A stretch of 64,000 bases of DNA, from positions 2,369,992 through 2,433,991 of the forward strand of contig NZ_CP101322.1 of the NCBI RefSeq assembly GCF_024300625.1. The letters run 5' to 3'. The DNA is from Halovivax gelatinilyticus. GTDB lineage: Archaea; Halobacteriota; Halobacteria; Halobacteriales; Natrialbaceae. Positions 51,283 through 60,370 of this stretch are shown in pieces (position 1 is the stretch's first letter; every line of letters starts with the position of its first letter). The translations under genes were made by a program, and so were the position numbers. The notes under the pieces were generated by a model. That model was given only the letters and a program-made list of their open reading frames with translations, made no database searches and was not told where the DNA came from.

Positions 51283-51294
51283 CTGAACGTTCAG
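51283..51294. promoter_or_regulatory. 12-bp perfect palindrome CTGAACGTTCAG
   Basis: A perfect palindrome ~110 bases before the regulator ATG at 51403. CGTTCAGGG occurs both here and at 51258, so a multi-site operator is likely. Confidence 0.5.
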
Positions 51295-51308
51295 GGCGAG
51301 CCAGCCAC

Positions 51309-51337
51309 ACTTACCTGGGGGTAAGTGCCCTACTTAC
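51309..51337. promoter_or_regulatory. three ACTTAC half-sites, inverted and direct
   Basis: ACTTAC at 51309, its reverse complement GTAAGT at 51321 and ACTTAC again at 51332. The first two form a hairpin with a six-base loop. Spacing of 11-12 bases puts the sites roughly one helix turn apart. Confidence 0.5.
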
Positions 51338-51402
51338 TCGACACATACCTTGAATTTATGTATCACCCATTCGTTCTATTCGACTGCTCGGGTGCCGTGA
51401 TA

Positions 51403-52032
51403 ATGGGAACGAAGGCAGTACTGAAAGACGGAAACGCGGTCACGGGAGAGCCGACCCCGAGGACCGGGGAATCGATCACCGACCGACCGATCGACCGGCC
51501 GCTGGACGTCGATCGGCTTTACGACGTACTGGCGAATCAGCGCCGGCGGTTTGCGCTGTACTATCTGAAACGGCATCCGGAGGGCGTTTCGATCGGCGAG
51601 TTGACCGAACAGGTTGCCGCCTGGGAGGTCGGTGCCACGCCGGCGGAGGTCACGCCGGACCAGCGAAAGCGCGTCTACACGGCCCTCCAGCAGTCACACC
51701 TCCCGGCGCTCGAATCGGCCTCGATCGTCACCTACGACGAAGAGCGACGGATCGTCGAACCGACCGAGGCCCTCGCGTCGATCGAGTGCTATCCGATGTC
51801 CGATCGGTCCGATTTCGACGCGTGGTCGCGGTGGTACCTCGGCGTCACGGCTCTCTCGAGCGCCGTCGTCTCGCTCGCGTGGCTGGGACTCTGGCCGATC
51901 TCGATCCTCTCTCCGCTGGTCATCGCGACGGGCATTCTCGTGGCGTTCGCGACGCTCGTGGTGACACACTGGTACGCGACCGAACACCGATCGTCGTCGA
52001 CCGACGCGCGACCGCCGGAACTCGACGAGTGA
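51403..52032 (+). CDS. DUF7344-type winged helix with two membrane helices
   Basis: 209 residues from the ATG at 51403 (MGTKAVLKDGNAVTGEPTPR). Winged helix: VDRLYDVLANQRRRFALYYL, then DQRKRVYTALQQSHLPALES and a wing at IVTYDEERRIVEPTE. Two C-terminal membrane segments (LGVTALSSAVVSLAWLGLWP, SPLVIATGILVAFATLVVTH). Related to the gene at 40961, sharing RK-VYTAL-Q-(T/S)HLP-L and WYLGVTALS against HYLGVTALS. Probably a membrane-tethered regulator at the right end of the TasA-like locus. Confidence 0.86.
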   Translation: MGTKAVLKDGNAVTGEPTPRTGESITDRPIDRPLDVDRLYDVLANQRRRFALYYLKRHPEGVSIGELTEQVAAWEVGATPAEVTPDQRKRVYTALQQSHLPALESASIVTYDEERRIVEPTEALASIECYPMSDRSDFDAWSRWYLGVTALSSAVVSLAWLGLWPISILSPLVIATGILVAFATLVVTHWYATEHRSSSTDARPPELDE

Positions 52033-52141
52033 ACGCTCGAAACCAGGCGAGTAAACGCTCGAAACCGGACGACACGACGTGTTCGTGGCCTGACTAGTAA
52101 CCGCTCGCACAGCCCCACTCAAAAAAGAGAGGCGGGCGTAC

Positions 52142-54109
52142 TCAGTCGTCAGCAGCCGCCTGCGATCCCGACGCCGCCTGCTCTTTCGTCCAGGAGAGCT
52201 TTCCGCCGGCGGCGAGGATGTCGCGTTCGCGAGTCGATGCGGAGAGGGTCGCGTCGAACGTCTCCTCGCCGTTGACGCGGACGGTGAACGTCTCCCGACC
52301 GCTGGCGACGCCCTCGTGGACGTCCTCTTCGATCTCGACGTCGTCGCCCTGTTCGATCGAATCGTAGGTCTCCTCGTCGATCACGAGCGGGACGATTCCG
52401 AAGTTAAAGAGGTTCGCCCGGTGGATTCGCGCGAAGCTCTGGGCGAGTACGGCCTCGACGCCGAGGTACATCGGACACATCGCGGCGTGTTCGCGCGAAG
52501 AGCCCTGTCCGTAGTTCTCGCCGGCGAGCAGGACGCCACCGTCGGCCTCGGCAGCTCGTTCGGCGAACGTCTCGTCGACGCGCGAGAGGGTGAACTCCGA
52601 GAGCCTGTCGATGTTCGAGCGATACATCAGGATGTCCTGGGTCGCGGGGATGATGTGGTCGGTGGTGATGTTATCGCCCATCTTCAGCAGCACCTCGCCC
52701 GCGACGTCGTCGATCCCCTCGCGAAGTGGCACTTCACCGATGTTCGGGCCCTTGATGAGTTCGTCGTCGACCGCCTCGTCCGGTTCGATGAGGTCCGCCT
52801 TCGAGGCGTCGTACTCGTCGGGGAGTTCGAACCCGGGATCGTCGAGGTCTCCCAGCTCGTCTGCGAGGTCGCGCGGATCGACGATCTCGCCGGCGATCGC
52901 CGCCGCGGTGGCGACCTCCGGCGAGCAGAGGTAGACGTTGTCATCTTCGATGCCGGATCGTCCCTCGAAGTTCCGGTTGAACGTTCGCAGCGAGACGGAG
53001 TCGGAGGCCGGCACGTGACCGATACCGATGCAGGCGCCGCAGGTGGCTTCGGAGAAGTTGACGCCGGCGGCCATCATTTCGGCGACCCAGCCCTCGCGCG
53101 CCAGGATCTCCGAGGCCTGCTTCGAGCCGGGTGCGACGATCATCTCCGTCCGCTTGTCGACGGTGCGACCCTCTAACATCTTCGCGGCCGGGAGGACGTC
53201 CTCGTAGGCGCCGTTGGTACACGAGCCGATGATGACCTGATCGACGTCCGTGCCCGCGACCTCGCCGACCGGAACGACGTTGTCGGGCATCGACGGCGTC
53301 GCGATCAGGGGTTCGAGATCATCGAGATCGACGACGATCTCGTCGTCGTACTCGGCGTCGTCGTCCGGCTGGATCTCGACGTACTCGTCTTCGCGGCCGA
53401 CGCGCGCGAGGTAATCGCGGGTCTGTTCGTCGGTCGGGAAGATCGACGTCGTCGCGCCGAGTTCGGTTCCCATGTTGGTGATCGTCATCCGCTCGGGCGC
53501 GGTGAGGTTCTCGACGCCCGGACCGGTGTACTCCAGGATCTTGCCGACGCCGCCTTTGACGGTGAGCCGCCGGAGCATCTCGAGGATGACGTCCTTCGCC
53601 GTCGCCCACTCGGGGAGTTCACCCTCCAGCCGGACGTTGACGATCTCCGGCATCTCGATGTAGTAGGGGGCACCGCCCATCGCGACGGTGACGTCGATAC
53701 CGCCGGCGCCGATCGCGAGCTGGCCGAGTCCGCCGGGCGTCGGTGTGTGAGAGTCCGAGCCGAGCAGCGTCTTTCCGGGCGTCGCGAAGTTCTCACGGTG
53801 GACGTTGTGACAGATTCCGTTGCCCGGTCGCGAGAAGTGCGCCCCGTACGTTCCCGCGGCCGAGCGAAGGAATCGGTGGTCGTCGGTATTCTTAAAGTCG
53901 AACTGGTAGGTCTGGTGGTCGCAGTACTGCGCGGCGATCTCCGTCTGGACTTCGTCCAGATCCATCGCCTCGAACTGCAACCAGACCATCGTCCCCGTCG
54001 TGTCCTGCGTGAGGACCTGATCGATCTCGATGCCGATCTCCTCTCCGGTGACGAGGTCGCCTTCGACGAGGTGATCGTCGAGAATTTTCTCTGTAACCGT
54101 CAATCCCAT
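52142..54109 (-). CDS. acn: aconitate hydratase
   Basis: 655 residues from the ATG at 54109 (MGLTVTEKILDDHLVEGDLV). Complete aconitase: 4Fe-4S ligands in SCTNG and CGACIGIGH, active-site GSDSHTPTPGG, the C-terminal swivel domain with GDNITTDHI and GENYGQGSSREHAAM. Interconverts citrate and isocitrate in the TCA cycle. Length fits the short archaeal/mitochondrial-type enzyme rather than bacterial AcnA (~890). Confidence 0.97.
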   Translation of the reverse strand: MGLTVTEKILDDHLVEGDLVTGEEIGIEIDQVLTQDTTGTMVWLQFEAMDLDEVQTEIAAQYCDHQTYQFDFKNTDDHRFLRSAAGTYGAHFSRPGNGICHNVHRENFATPGKTLLGSDSHTPTPGGLGQLAIGAGGIDVTVAMGGAPYYIEMPEIVNVRLEGELPEWATAKDVILEMLRRLTVKGGVGKILEYTGPGVENLTAPERMTITNMGTELGATTSIFPTDEQTRDYLARVGREDEYVEIQPDDDAEYDDEIVVDLDDLEPLIATPSMPDNVVPVGEVAGTDVDQVIIGSCTNGAYEDVLPAAKMLEGRTVDKRTEMIVAPGSKQASEILAREGWVAEMMAAGVNFSEATCGACIGIGHVPASDSVSLRTFNRNFEGRSGIEDDNVYLCSPEVATAAAIAGEIVDPRDLADELGDLDDPGFELPDEYDASKADLIEPDEAVDDELIKGPNIGEVPLREGIDDVAGEVLLKMGDNITTDHIIPATQDILMYRSNIDRLSEFTLSRVDETFAERAAEADGGVLLAGENYGQGSSREHAAMCPMYLGVEAVLAQSFARIHRANLFNFGIVPLVIDEETYDSIEQGDDVEIEEDVHEGVASGRETFTVRVNGEETFDATLSASTRERDILAAGGKLSWTKEQAASGSQAAADD

Positions 54110-54306
54110 AGCACCCAGAAATCGGCTACCCGTGGCCATAAAACCAGTGTGTTCTTCACACCGGATGTATCGAATTGCCGGGCGACGGCTCGCGTTTACG
54201 TGAGATTTCCGGGCGACTCCGGGTCGCACACCATCCGGTCGACCACGCTCCCCACCAGCCGGTCGAACGCGATACGTTTTTGCCGGTACCGTTACCTCTC
54301 GGTGAT

Positions 54307-54786
54307 ATGTACCGATCCGGCGCCTTCGTGGCCGATTGCGTCTCGCCGACGACCGACGAGCAGGTCCAGCCCAACGGCGTCGATCTCACGCTCGACGTCG
54401 TCTTCGAGCAACTCGAGCCCGGTCGCATCACCCGCGACGGCAAAGAGATCGGCGACCGCGTCGCCCGCCCGCTAGAAGAACTCGAGGAGAAAGCCCCGGC
54501 CACCTACTACTTACCCGAGGGAACCTACGTGGCTCGCTACTCCGAGCGGATCGCCGTTCCCGACGGCCACGTCGGCTTCGTCTATCCCCGGTCGTCGCTC
54601 ATGCGCAACTCCTGTATGCTGAACACGGCCGTCTGGGACGCCGGCTACGAGGGTCGCGGCGAGGGACTGCTCCAGGTCCACCACGACGTCGAACTCGAAC
54701 GCGGCGCCCGAATCGCACAGCTCGTCCTCGCCGAAGCCGACCACGAGGGCGTCTACGACGGCAGTTACCAGGGCGAAAATCTGTAA
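54307..54786 (+). CDS. dut: dUTPase/dCTP deaminase-fold enzyme
   Basis: 159 residues from the ATG at 54307 (MYRSGAFVADCVSPTTDEQV). Family motifs: QPNGVDLTLDVVFEQLEPG, VYPRSSLMRNSCMLNT, AVWDAGYEGRGEGLLQVHHD and the C-terminal YDGSYQGENL. Haloarchaeal proteins of this length are annotated as deoxyuridine triphosphate nucleotidohydrolase; a dCTP deaminase role cannot be excluded, since both share the trimeric fold. It keeps uracil out of DNA. Divergent from aconitase. Confidence 0.87.
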   Translation: MYRSGAFVADCVSPTTDEQVQPNGVDLTLDVVFEQLEPGRITRDGKEIGDRVARPLEELEEKAPATYYLPEGTYVARYSERIAVPDGHVGFVYPRSSLMRNSCMLNTAVWDAGYEGRGEGLLQVHHDVELERGARIAQLVLAEADHEGVYDGSYQGENL

Positions 54787-54974
54787 TCCTCCCGGGGAGC
54801 CGTAGAAATCGTCCGACCGTCAGTTTGTGCGTCGTACATCCCACGACAGAACGCCCTCCACCCGCCGGCCAACGCGCCACCCACCCCTCGCAATCGACCG
54901 AGCCGGTTCCGGGACGCGGAACTTTATAGGCTGACTCGCGAACCCTCGGCCATGGCAGGAGGCGTTCGACCGTG

Positions 54975-55526
54975 ATGGCAACCACCCACGCGTTCGCCGC
55001 GCTCGCCCTCGTTTCTCCGGTCGCGTACGCGGCCCCCGAACTGGCGACGCCGCTCGCGATCGGCGCGATCCTGGGCGGTCTCGCGCCTGATCTCGACGTC
55101 GCCTTCGACCACCGTCGGACGCTTCACTTCCCGATCCTGGGGGCGATTCCGGCGCTCGGGTCGGTCGCGCTCGCGACGCTCGTCACGACCCCGTTGTCAG
55201 TCGGCGTCGCGGCCTTTTTCGTCGGCGTCTGGCTCCACGCCGCGAGCGACGCGATCGGCGGCGGGTCCGAGTGGAATCCCTGGACGAATCCGACCGATCG
55301 GGCCGTCTACGATCACGCCCGCGGCCGGTGGATCCGACCGCGCCGCTGGATTCGCCACGACGGCGCGCCCGAGGACGCGGCGGCGGCGATCGCCCTCGCC
55401 GTCCTCGCTCTCTACGGCTTCGAGTCCCTGTGGATTCGCGGCTTGATCGGGGTCGGCCTCGTCGTCTCCGTCGGATACGCACTTGTCAGACGCCGCGTCG
55501 CCGAGTGGGCGGGCCCGGAGTCCTGA
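54975..55526 (+). CDS. membrane-bound metal-dependent hydrolase-like protein
   Basis: 183 residues from the ATG at 54975 (a GTG one codon earlier is possible). MATTHAFAALALVSPVAYAA contains the TTHAF His motif, then GGLAPDLDVAFDHRRTLHFP with the PDLD and DHR...H ligand set of YdjM/PgpA-like membrane hydrolases. Several hydrophobic helices follow (LSVGVAAFFVGVWLHAASDA) with a further HAASD motif. Substrate unknown. Confidence 0.85.
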   Translation: MATTHAFAALALVSPVAYAAPELATPLAIGAILGGLAPDLDVAFDHRRTLHFPILGAIPALGSVALATLVTTPLSVGVAAFFVGVWLHAASDAIGGGSEWNPWTNPTDRAVYDHARGRWIRPRRWIRHDGAPEDAAAAIALAVLALYGFESLWIRGLIGVGLVVSVGYALVRRRVAEWAGPES

Positions 55527-55592
55527 CGGTGGACGCTCATCGCACCGGTCGGGGATCGGTACGCTCATGGCGAGCCACTCGAACCGACGCGT

Positions 55593-56057
55593 ATGGTCGA
55601 CGTACTCCTCTCGCGAATCGCACACGTGGTGTTCGCCGGGTTGTGGGCCGGGGCGGTCTGTTACGTCGCGTTCGTCGTCATCCCGCTGGCCCGCGACGGC
55701 GCGTTCAGCTCGACGGAGCCCCTGGAGACGTTTTCGGGCTCGCTGAAGCTCCTGTCCCGAGTCAGCGCCCTGGCCCTCCTGCTCACCGGCGGCCACCTCG
55801 CCGGCACCGGCTACACCGCCGAGAGCCTGTTCGAGTCGACGAACGGGCAACTCGTCCTCGCGATGACGGGGCTGTGGCTCGTCCTCGCCGGGCTCGTCGA
55901 GGTAGCCACGGCGCGTTTCGAACGCGGTCTCGCCCAGAAGAAATTGCGAGAGCCGGCCCACCGGACGCGCTGGCTCTTTCAGGCGGCCGCGATCGTCGCT
56001 ATTTCCCTCCTCGTCGTCGCCGGCGCGCTCTCAGGAAACGTCGCGCAATTTCTCTGA
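55593..56057 (+). CDS. four-helix membrane protein (CopD-like)
   Basis: 154 residues. Four transmembrane helices: IAHVVFAGLWAGAVCYVAFV, LSRVSALALLLTGGHLAGTG, VLAMTGLWLVLAGLVEVATA, and AAAIVAISLLVVAGALSGNV. His residues in the first two helices resemble CopD/DUF4149-type proteins. No metal site can be proven. Function unknown. Confidence 0.8.
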   Translation: MVDVLLSRIAHVVFAGLWAGAVCYVAFVVIPLARDGAFSSTEPLETFSGSLKLLSRVSALALLLTGGHLAGTGYTAESLFESTNGQLVLAMTGLWLVLAGLVEVATARFERGLAQKKLREPAHRTRWLFQAAAIVAISLLVVAGALSGNVAQFL

Positions 56058-56222
56058 GCCCTCGTCGCCTCCCACGTTCTCCATCTCCGAGAAATCCGCT
56101 TTTCGATCCTACCTGTCATACCGGTGGTTAGTTCGATAAAACAATCAAATTGGGGCCGTCATTCTCATTTTTGAAACTTTCTGCGAAAGATACTTGAGGG
56201 TCTGCTATCACCTACTGCCATA

Positions 56223-56651
56223 ATGCGCAACGGCAGGATGCTGGGGTTGTCGCTTCTCGCGGTCGGAGCGGCGGCGGTCGCCGGCTACGCGATCCGAAAG
56301 GGCGGATCCCGGGAGTCGATCGCCCGTGCACAGGCCAGCCTCGGCGCGCGAATCGTCGAAGACGTCCCCTCGACGGCGACGGTCGTCGACGTCTCCTCGC
56401 GTCGACTCGAAGAGATACCCGGCGCGAGACGAGCCGTCGATCGGGCGGTCAGCGCCGGATCGGTCGACGACTGGGTCGAGATTACGTTCGCCGACGAGGA
56501 CGCGTGGTCGGTCGTCGACTCGCTCCGCGGGGCCCTTCCGTACTACAACGGGACGATGGGCGAGTACAACGGCGTCTACGTCAGAGCCGACGATCGAATC
56601 GTCGTGATCGACGCCGTCGGCTGGGCCAACGTCGAAGAGCCGGCCTTCTAA
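56223..56651 (+). CDS. conserved secreted or membrane-anchored hypothetical protein
   Basis: 142 residues. N-terminal helix (MLGLSLLAVGAAAVAGYAI), then a soluble domain (EDVPSTATVVDVSSRRLEEI, LPYYNGTMGEYNGVYVRADD). The charged start MRNGR suggests a membrane anchor or signal. No lipobox or twin Arg. Family not recognised. Confidence 0.72.
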   Translation: MRNGRMLGLSLLAVGAAAVAGYAIRKGGSRESIARAQASLGARIVEDVPSTATVVDVSSRRLEEIPGARRAVDRAVSAGSVDDWVEITFADEDAWSVVDSLRGALPYYNGTMGEYNGVYVRADDRIVVIDAVGWANVEEPAF

Positions 56652-56762
56652 TCGACGTCTCTTCGCCGCGAACCACGACTCTATCTCTCCCACGCGCTGA
56701 ATCTCATCTCTTCCGCGCGTTGAATCGGAACCCTGACGACGCCCGCCCGACGAGCCTGTGGC

Positions 56763-57671
56763 ATGCACCTGGGCCTGATCGGACTCGGACGGATGGGGCG
56801 TATTGTGGCGGATCGCTGTCTGGATGCCGGACACGACGTGGTCGCGTTCGACGTAGACGAGGAGGCGGTCGCGGCCGCGGCCGACGCGGGGGCAACACCG
56901 GCCGATTCCGTCGCAGATCTCGTCGCGAAACTGGAAGACGCGGGCGGCCCGAAGCACATCTGGCTGATGGTCCCGGCCGGCGACGCCGTCGACGCCGCAC
57001 TCGCCGATCTCGACTCGCGACTCACCGACGAGGACGTCGTCGTCGACGGCGGCAACTCCTACTTCAAGGACTCGATCCGACGGGCGGAGTCCTGTCCGGC
57101 GGCGTACCTCGACTGCGGCACGTCCGGCGGCCCCGCCGGTGCCGATCTCGGCTTCTCCCTGATGATCGGCGGTCCCGAGTGGGCGTACGCGGCACTCGAA
57201 CCCGTCTTCGACGCGGTCGCGACGGGACCGGACGGCCACGCGCACATGGGTCCGTCGGGCTCCGGTCACTACGTGAAGATGGTCCACAACGGCGTCGAGT
57301 ACGCCCTGATGCAGGCCTACGGCGAAGGGTTCGAACTCCTCTCGGAGGGACGATACGATCTCGATCTCGAAGCCGTCGCGCGCGTCTGGAACAACGGCGC
57401 CGTTATCCGATCGTGGCTGCTCGAACTCTGTGAGGAGGCGTTCGGCGAGGAGGGATCCGACCTGGGCGACGTCGCCGACCGCATCGAGGGCGGCTCGACG
57501 GGAACCTGGACCGTCACGGAGGGGCTCGAACAGGAGGTGCCGGTCCCGCTGATCTACACCGCCCTCGCAGAGCGGTTCGGATCGCGCGCGGACGACGGTC
57601 GCTTCTCACGGCGACTCGCCAGCCGACTTCGGTACGGATTCGGCCGCCACGACGTGCCGCGACGCGAGTGA
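56763..57671 (+). CDS. gnd: 6-phosphogluconate dehydrogenase (decarboxylating), short type
   Basis: 302 residues. NAD(P)-binding MHLGLIGLGRMGRI, substrate loop DGGNSYFKDS, SGGPAGADLGFSLMIGG, and the catalytic region HYVKMVHNGVEYALMQAYGE. This is the short GndA form found in haloarchaea and some bacteria, ~300 residues instead of ~470. It oxidises 6-phosphogluconate to ribulose 5-phosphate and CO2. Starts an intergenic gap of ~110 bases from the gene before. Confidence 0.93.
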   Translation: MHLGLIGLGRMGRIVADRCLDAGHDVVAFDVDEEAVAAAADAGATPADSVADLVAKLEDAGGPKHIWLMVPAGDAVDAALADLDSRLTDEDVVVDGGNSYFKDSIRRAESCPAAYLDCGTSGGPAGADLGFSLMIGGPEWAYAALEPVFDAVATGPDGHAHMGPSGSGHYVKMVHNGVEYALMQAYGEGFELLSEGRYDLDLEAVARVWNNGAVIRSWLLELCEEAFGEEGSDLGDVADRIEGGSTGTWTVTEGLEQEVPVPLIYTALAERFGSRADDGRFSRRLASRLRYGFGRHDVPRRE

Positions 57672-57737
57672 CCCCTCGGGAACCCGCCTAGCCGACTTTC
57701 AAAACGTTGATTTGAACTGACTGTTACTGCCCGTACA

Positions 57738-59579
57738 GTGCCTGACGAACCCCGCGACGGTGACGGCGGGGATCGTGATCCGTTCGGCCCCCGAGACGAC
57801 GCGTCTCCTCCCGATTCGTCGGCCGATTCCGACGATCTACGTCCGTCACGAGACGGCGCTGGCGAGGGACAGTCCGACGCGGACCGTTCCGAAAGCGATC
57901 CATCTCCGGCAACCGACAGCGACACGCGTGCCACGGCGGGGAGTACCAACAATGATTCGCCCGATGACGGGGCGGGAACCGACGACGAGCCGCCACAGGA
58001 CGCCGATCAGGCACCGGTTTCGTCGATCACTGAGGGCAGTCTCACGCGACCGTTGTTTCACCTCGCCTGGCCGATCGTCGTAATTCAGCTGTTGCAGGTT
58101 ACCTACAACGTCGTCGACACGCTGTATCTCGGTCGGCTCTCGGCCGAGTCCGTCGGCGCGATCAGCCTCGCGTTTCCGCTGATCTTCCTGTTGATCGCCG
58201 TCGCAGGCGGATTTACGACCGCCGGTGCGATCCTCGTCGCCCAGTACACCGGAGCCCGCGGCGATCGATCGGCGGGACTCGTCGCCGGACAGACGCTCTC
58301 GTTCGTCGCCGGCCTCTCGGTGGTGATCGGTGCGGTCGGGTACGTCTACACCCGGCCGGCGCTCGAACTCCTGCCGAGCGATCCGGACACGGCCGAGACG
58401 GTGATTCCGCTCGCGGCGGACTACATGGAGGTTATCTTTCTGGGCATGCCGTTGATGTTCGGGTTCTTCGTCTTCGCCGCGCTCATGCGCGGCTACGGCG
58501 ACACCCGAACGCCGATGGTCGTGATGGTCCTGTCGGTACTCATCAACGTCCTCGCCGACCCGTTTTTCATCTTCGGCTTCGAGGCCAATCCGCTGTTCGG
58601 CTGGCTGGACGCCACACCCGTCGTCGGTACCGTCGACTTCGCCGGTCTCGAGGCGGGGCTGTACGATCTCACCGGCTTCGCGGGCTGGGGGATCGAGGGG
58701 GCCGCGTTCGCGACTATCCTCGCACGCGGCGTCGCGACGGCCGTCGGATTGTACGTCCTCTTCGCGACGAACCGCGGCCCGACGGTGGGGATCGAGCACC
58801 TCGCTCCTAACGTCGGCATCATCGAGGACGTCATCCGCCTCGGGACGCCGAGTATGATCGAGCAGACGACGTCCGCGCTTGCGATGATCACGCTGACGGC
58901 GATCGTCGTCACGTTCTCGCCGGAGGTGGTCGCCGCCTACGGTCTCGGTAACCGACTCATCTCGCTGGTATTCTTGCCGGCGATGGGACTCGGTCGCGCC
59001 ATCGACACGATGGTCGGGCAGAACCTCGGCGCCGACCGAGCCGACCGGGCGGCGAAAGCCGTCTGGCTCGCGGCGACGACCGGCGCCGGCGTCATGCTCG
59101 TCGTCGCGGTGATCGCGGTCACCTTCACCGAGCCGATCGTCTCGGTCTTTCTCGGCGACGTGCCGAACGCGCCGGAGACGATCGCTCACGGCGTCGACTA
59201 CGTTCGCATCCGCTCGGTCGAGTTCGCGTTCATCGGCGTCTCGCAGGTCATCCTCGGCGGCTTCCGGGGCGCGGGGAACACGAAGACGGCGATGGTGATC
59301 TCGATGTGCACCCTCTGGGTCGGCCGCGTCGCGAGCGTGCTCGTCCTCTCGTTCAGCGTCGCGGTCACGATTCCGGTCGTCGACGTCACGATCACGACCT
59401 TCGGTTGGGGGGTAACGGGGGTCTGGGTCGGCATGGCACTCGGAAACGTCCTCGGGGCGATCGTCGGGGTCGCCTGGTTCACCCGCGGAACCTGGCGCGA
59501 GAAGTACATTGACGACGAACGTCCGCCGGCGGCCGAGGAGACTGCACCAAAGTCGTCGACGTCCGCATCGGACGAGTGA
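57738..59579 (+). CDS. MATE-family efflux transporter with long N-terminal tail
   Basis: 613 residues from a GTG at 57738. The first ~95 residues are an Asp/Ser/Pro-rich, probably disordered cytoplasmic tail. Twelve helices follow in two MATE halves, for example PLFHLAWPIVVIQLLQVTYN and GAISLAFPLIFLLIAVAGGF, then later IRLGTPSMIEQTTSALAMIT and VILGGFRGAGNTKTAMVISM. MATE proteins export drugs or metabolites using Na+ or H+. Substrate unknown. The tail is longer than usual for the family. Confidence 0.9.
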   Translation: MPDEPRDGDGGDRDPFGPRDDASPPDSSADSDDLRPSRDGAGEGQSDADRSESDPSPATDSDTRATAGSTNNDSPDDGAGTDDEPPQDADQAPVSSITEGSLTRPLFHLAWPIVVIQLLQVTYNVVDTLYLGRLSAESVGAISLAFPLIFLLIAVAGGFTTAGAILVAQYTGARGDRSAGLVAGQTLSFVAGLSVVIGAVGYVYTRPALELLPSDPDTAETVIPLAADYMEVIFLGMPLMFGFFVFAALMRGYGDTRTPMVVMVLSVLINVLADPFFIFGFEANPLFGWLDATPVVGTVDFAGLEAGLYDLTGFAGWGIEGAAFATILARGVATAVGLYVLFATNRGPTVGIEHLAPNVGIIEDVIRLGTPSMIEQTTSALAMITLTAIVVTFSPEVVAAYGLGNRLISLVFLPAMGLGRAIDTMVGQNLGADRADRAAKAVWLAATTGAGVMLVVAVIAVTFTEPIVSVFLGDVPNAPETIAHGVDYVRIRSVEFAFIGVSQVILGGFRGAGNTKTAMVISMCTLWVGRVASVLVLSFSVAVTIPVVDVTITTFGWGVTGVWVGMALGNVLGAIVGVAWFTRGTWREKYIDDERPPAAEETAPKSSTSASDE

Positions 59580-59762
59580 CTGGCGGCGGTATTCGTCCGA
59601 CGTGACTTCGGTCAACCCGGGCTGCGGAGGTACGTCACCGAAACCGAGTCACCTGGCGCCGCGACTATCTCTCGGGTTGAACATGTTCGCCCCTTCTCCC
59701 ACCGGACGGGAACCACTCCCCCTTTTCAACGGGGTACGCTGCCAAGCTGTGAGTGTAACACC

Positions 59763-60245
59763 ATGTATTCGACCGATACATCCCGACGAACGGTACTGAA
59801 GGCGACTGGCGCATCTCTCGCGGCGATCGGCGTCGCCGGCTGTCTCGGCGGCGACGATGACGACAACGGCGGCGGAGACGGAGGCGACGGTGGGAACGGC
59901 GGCGACGATGGAGTCTCGATCGATCCAGGTACCGAAATCGTCCTGGACGGTCAGTCGAGCGGCTGGGTCGGAAAATCGCCGTCTGAGATTAACGGAGAGA
60001 CGAACCCGACGCTTATTCTGCAGGAAGGTGAATCGTACACGATCGGGTGGGACGAGGGCGATGGCGCGACGCACAATATCGAAATTCGCGATAGCGGTGG
60101 CTCGGTCGTCGGTGACTACTCGACGGACTTCACCGGTGATCCTGGCGAGGATCAGTTTATCGACTTCGAAGCGACGTCGGAGATGGCGTCGTACGTGTGT
60201 GACCCTCACCCAAATCAGATGAACGGCGACATCATCGTCGAATAA
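59763..60245 (+). CDS. halocyanin-like blue copper lipoprotein
   Basis: 160 residues. MYSTDTSRRTVLKATGASLA ends at lipobox VAGC, so it is Tat-exported and lipid-anchored. A Gly/Asp linker leads to a plastocyanin-like domain. Copper ligands: H104 (GATHNIEIRD), C146, H149 and M153 (YVCDPHPNQM). The spacing C-x2-H-x3-M is typical of small blue copper proteins. It carries electrons outside the membrane, possibly to an oxidase; the multicopper oxidase at 11751 is too far away to call a partner. Confidence 0.92.
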   Translation: MYSTDTSRRTVLKATGASLAAIGVAGCLGGDDDDNGGGDGGDGGNGGDDGVSIDPGTEIVLDGQSSGWVGKSPSEINGETNPTLILQEGESYTIGWDEGDGATHNIEIRDSGGSVVGDYSTDFTGDPGEDQFIDFEATSEMASYVCDPHPNQMNGDIIVE

Positions 60246-60370
60246 GCTGTCCTCACACGAGCGTTGGTACGGACAATTTTCCGCCACGGTACAGCTGACG
60301 GTGTGAGCCTCGTACTGTGGGCGCCGTCGAGACGACGCCGTTAAGGCGATAAAGAGACAAGTTCCGTAGA

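Larger units (their letters stand above)
51028..51402. promoter_or_regulatory. control region before second membrane-anchored regulator
   Basis: 375 bases without a gene. It holds the palindrome at 51283-51294, the inverted/direct ACTTAC sites at 51309-51337, a duplicated CGTTCAGGG and an AATTTATG TATA-like element near 51353. Some of it may also terminate the upstream gene. Confidence 0.5.

Noticed and set aside
57846-59615. 589-codon minus-strand frame opposite the MATE gene
   Set aside because: Its composition (runs of Arg, Asp, His) and position opposite a certain transporter mark it as an antisense shadow.
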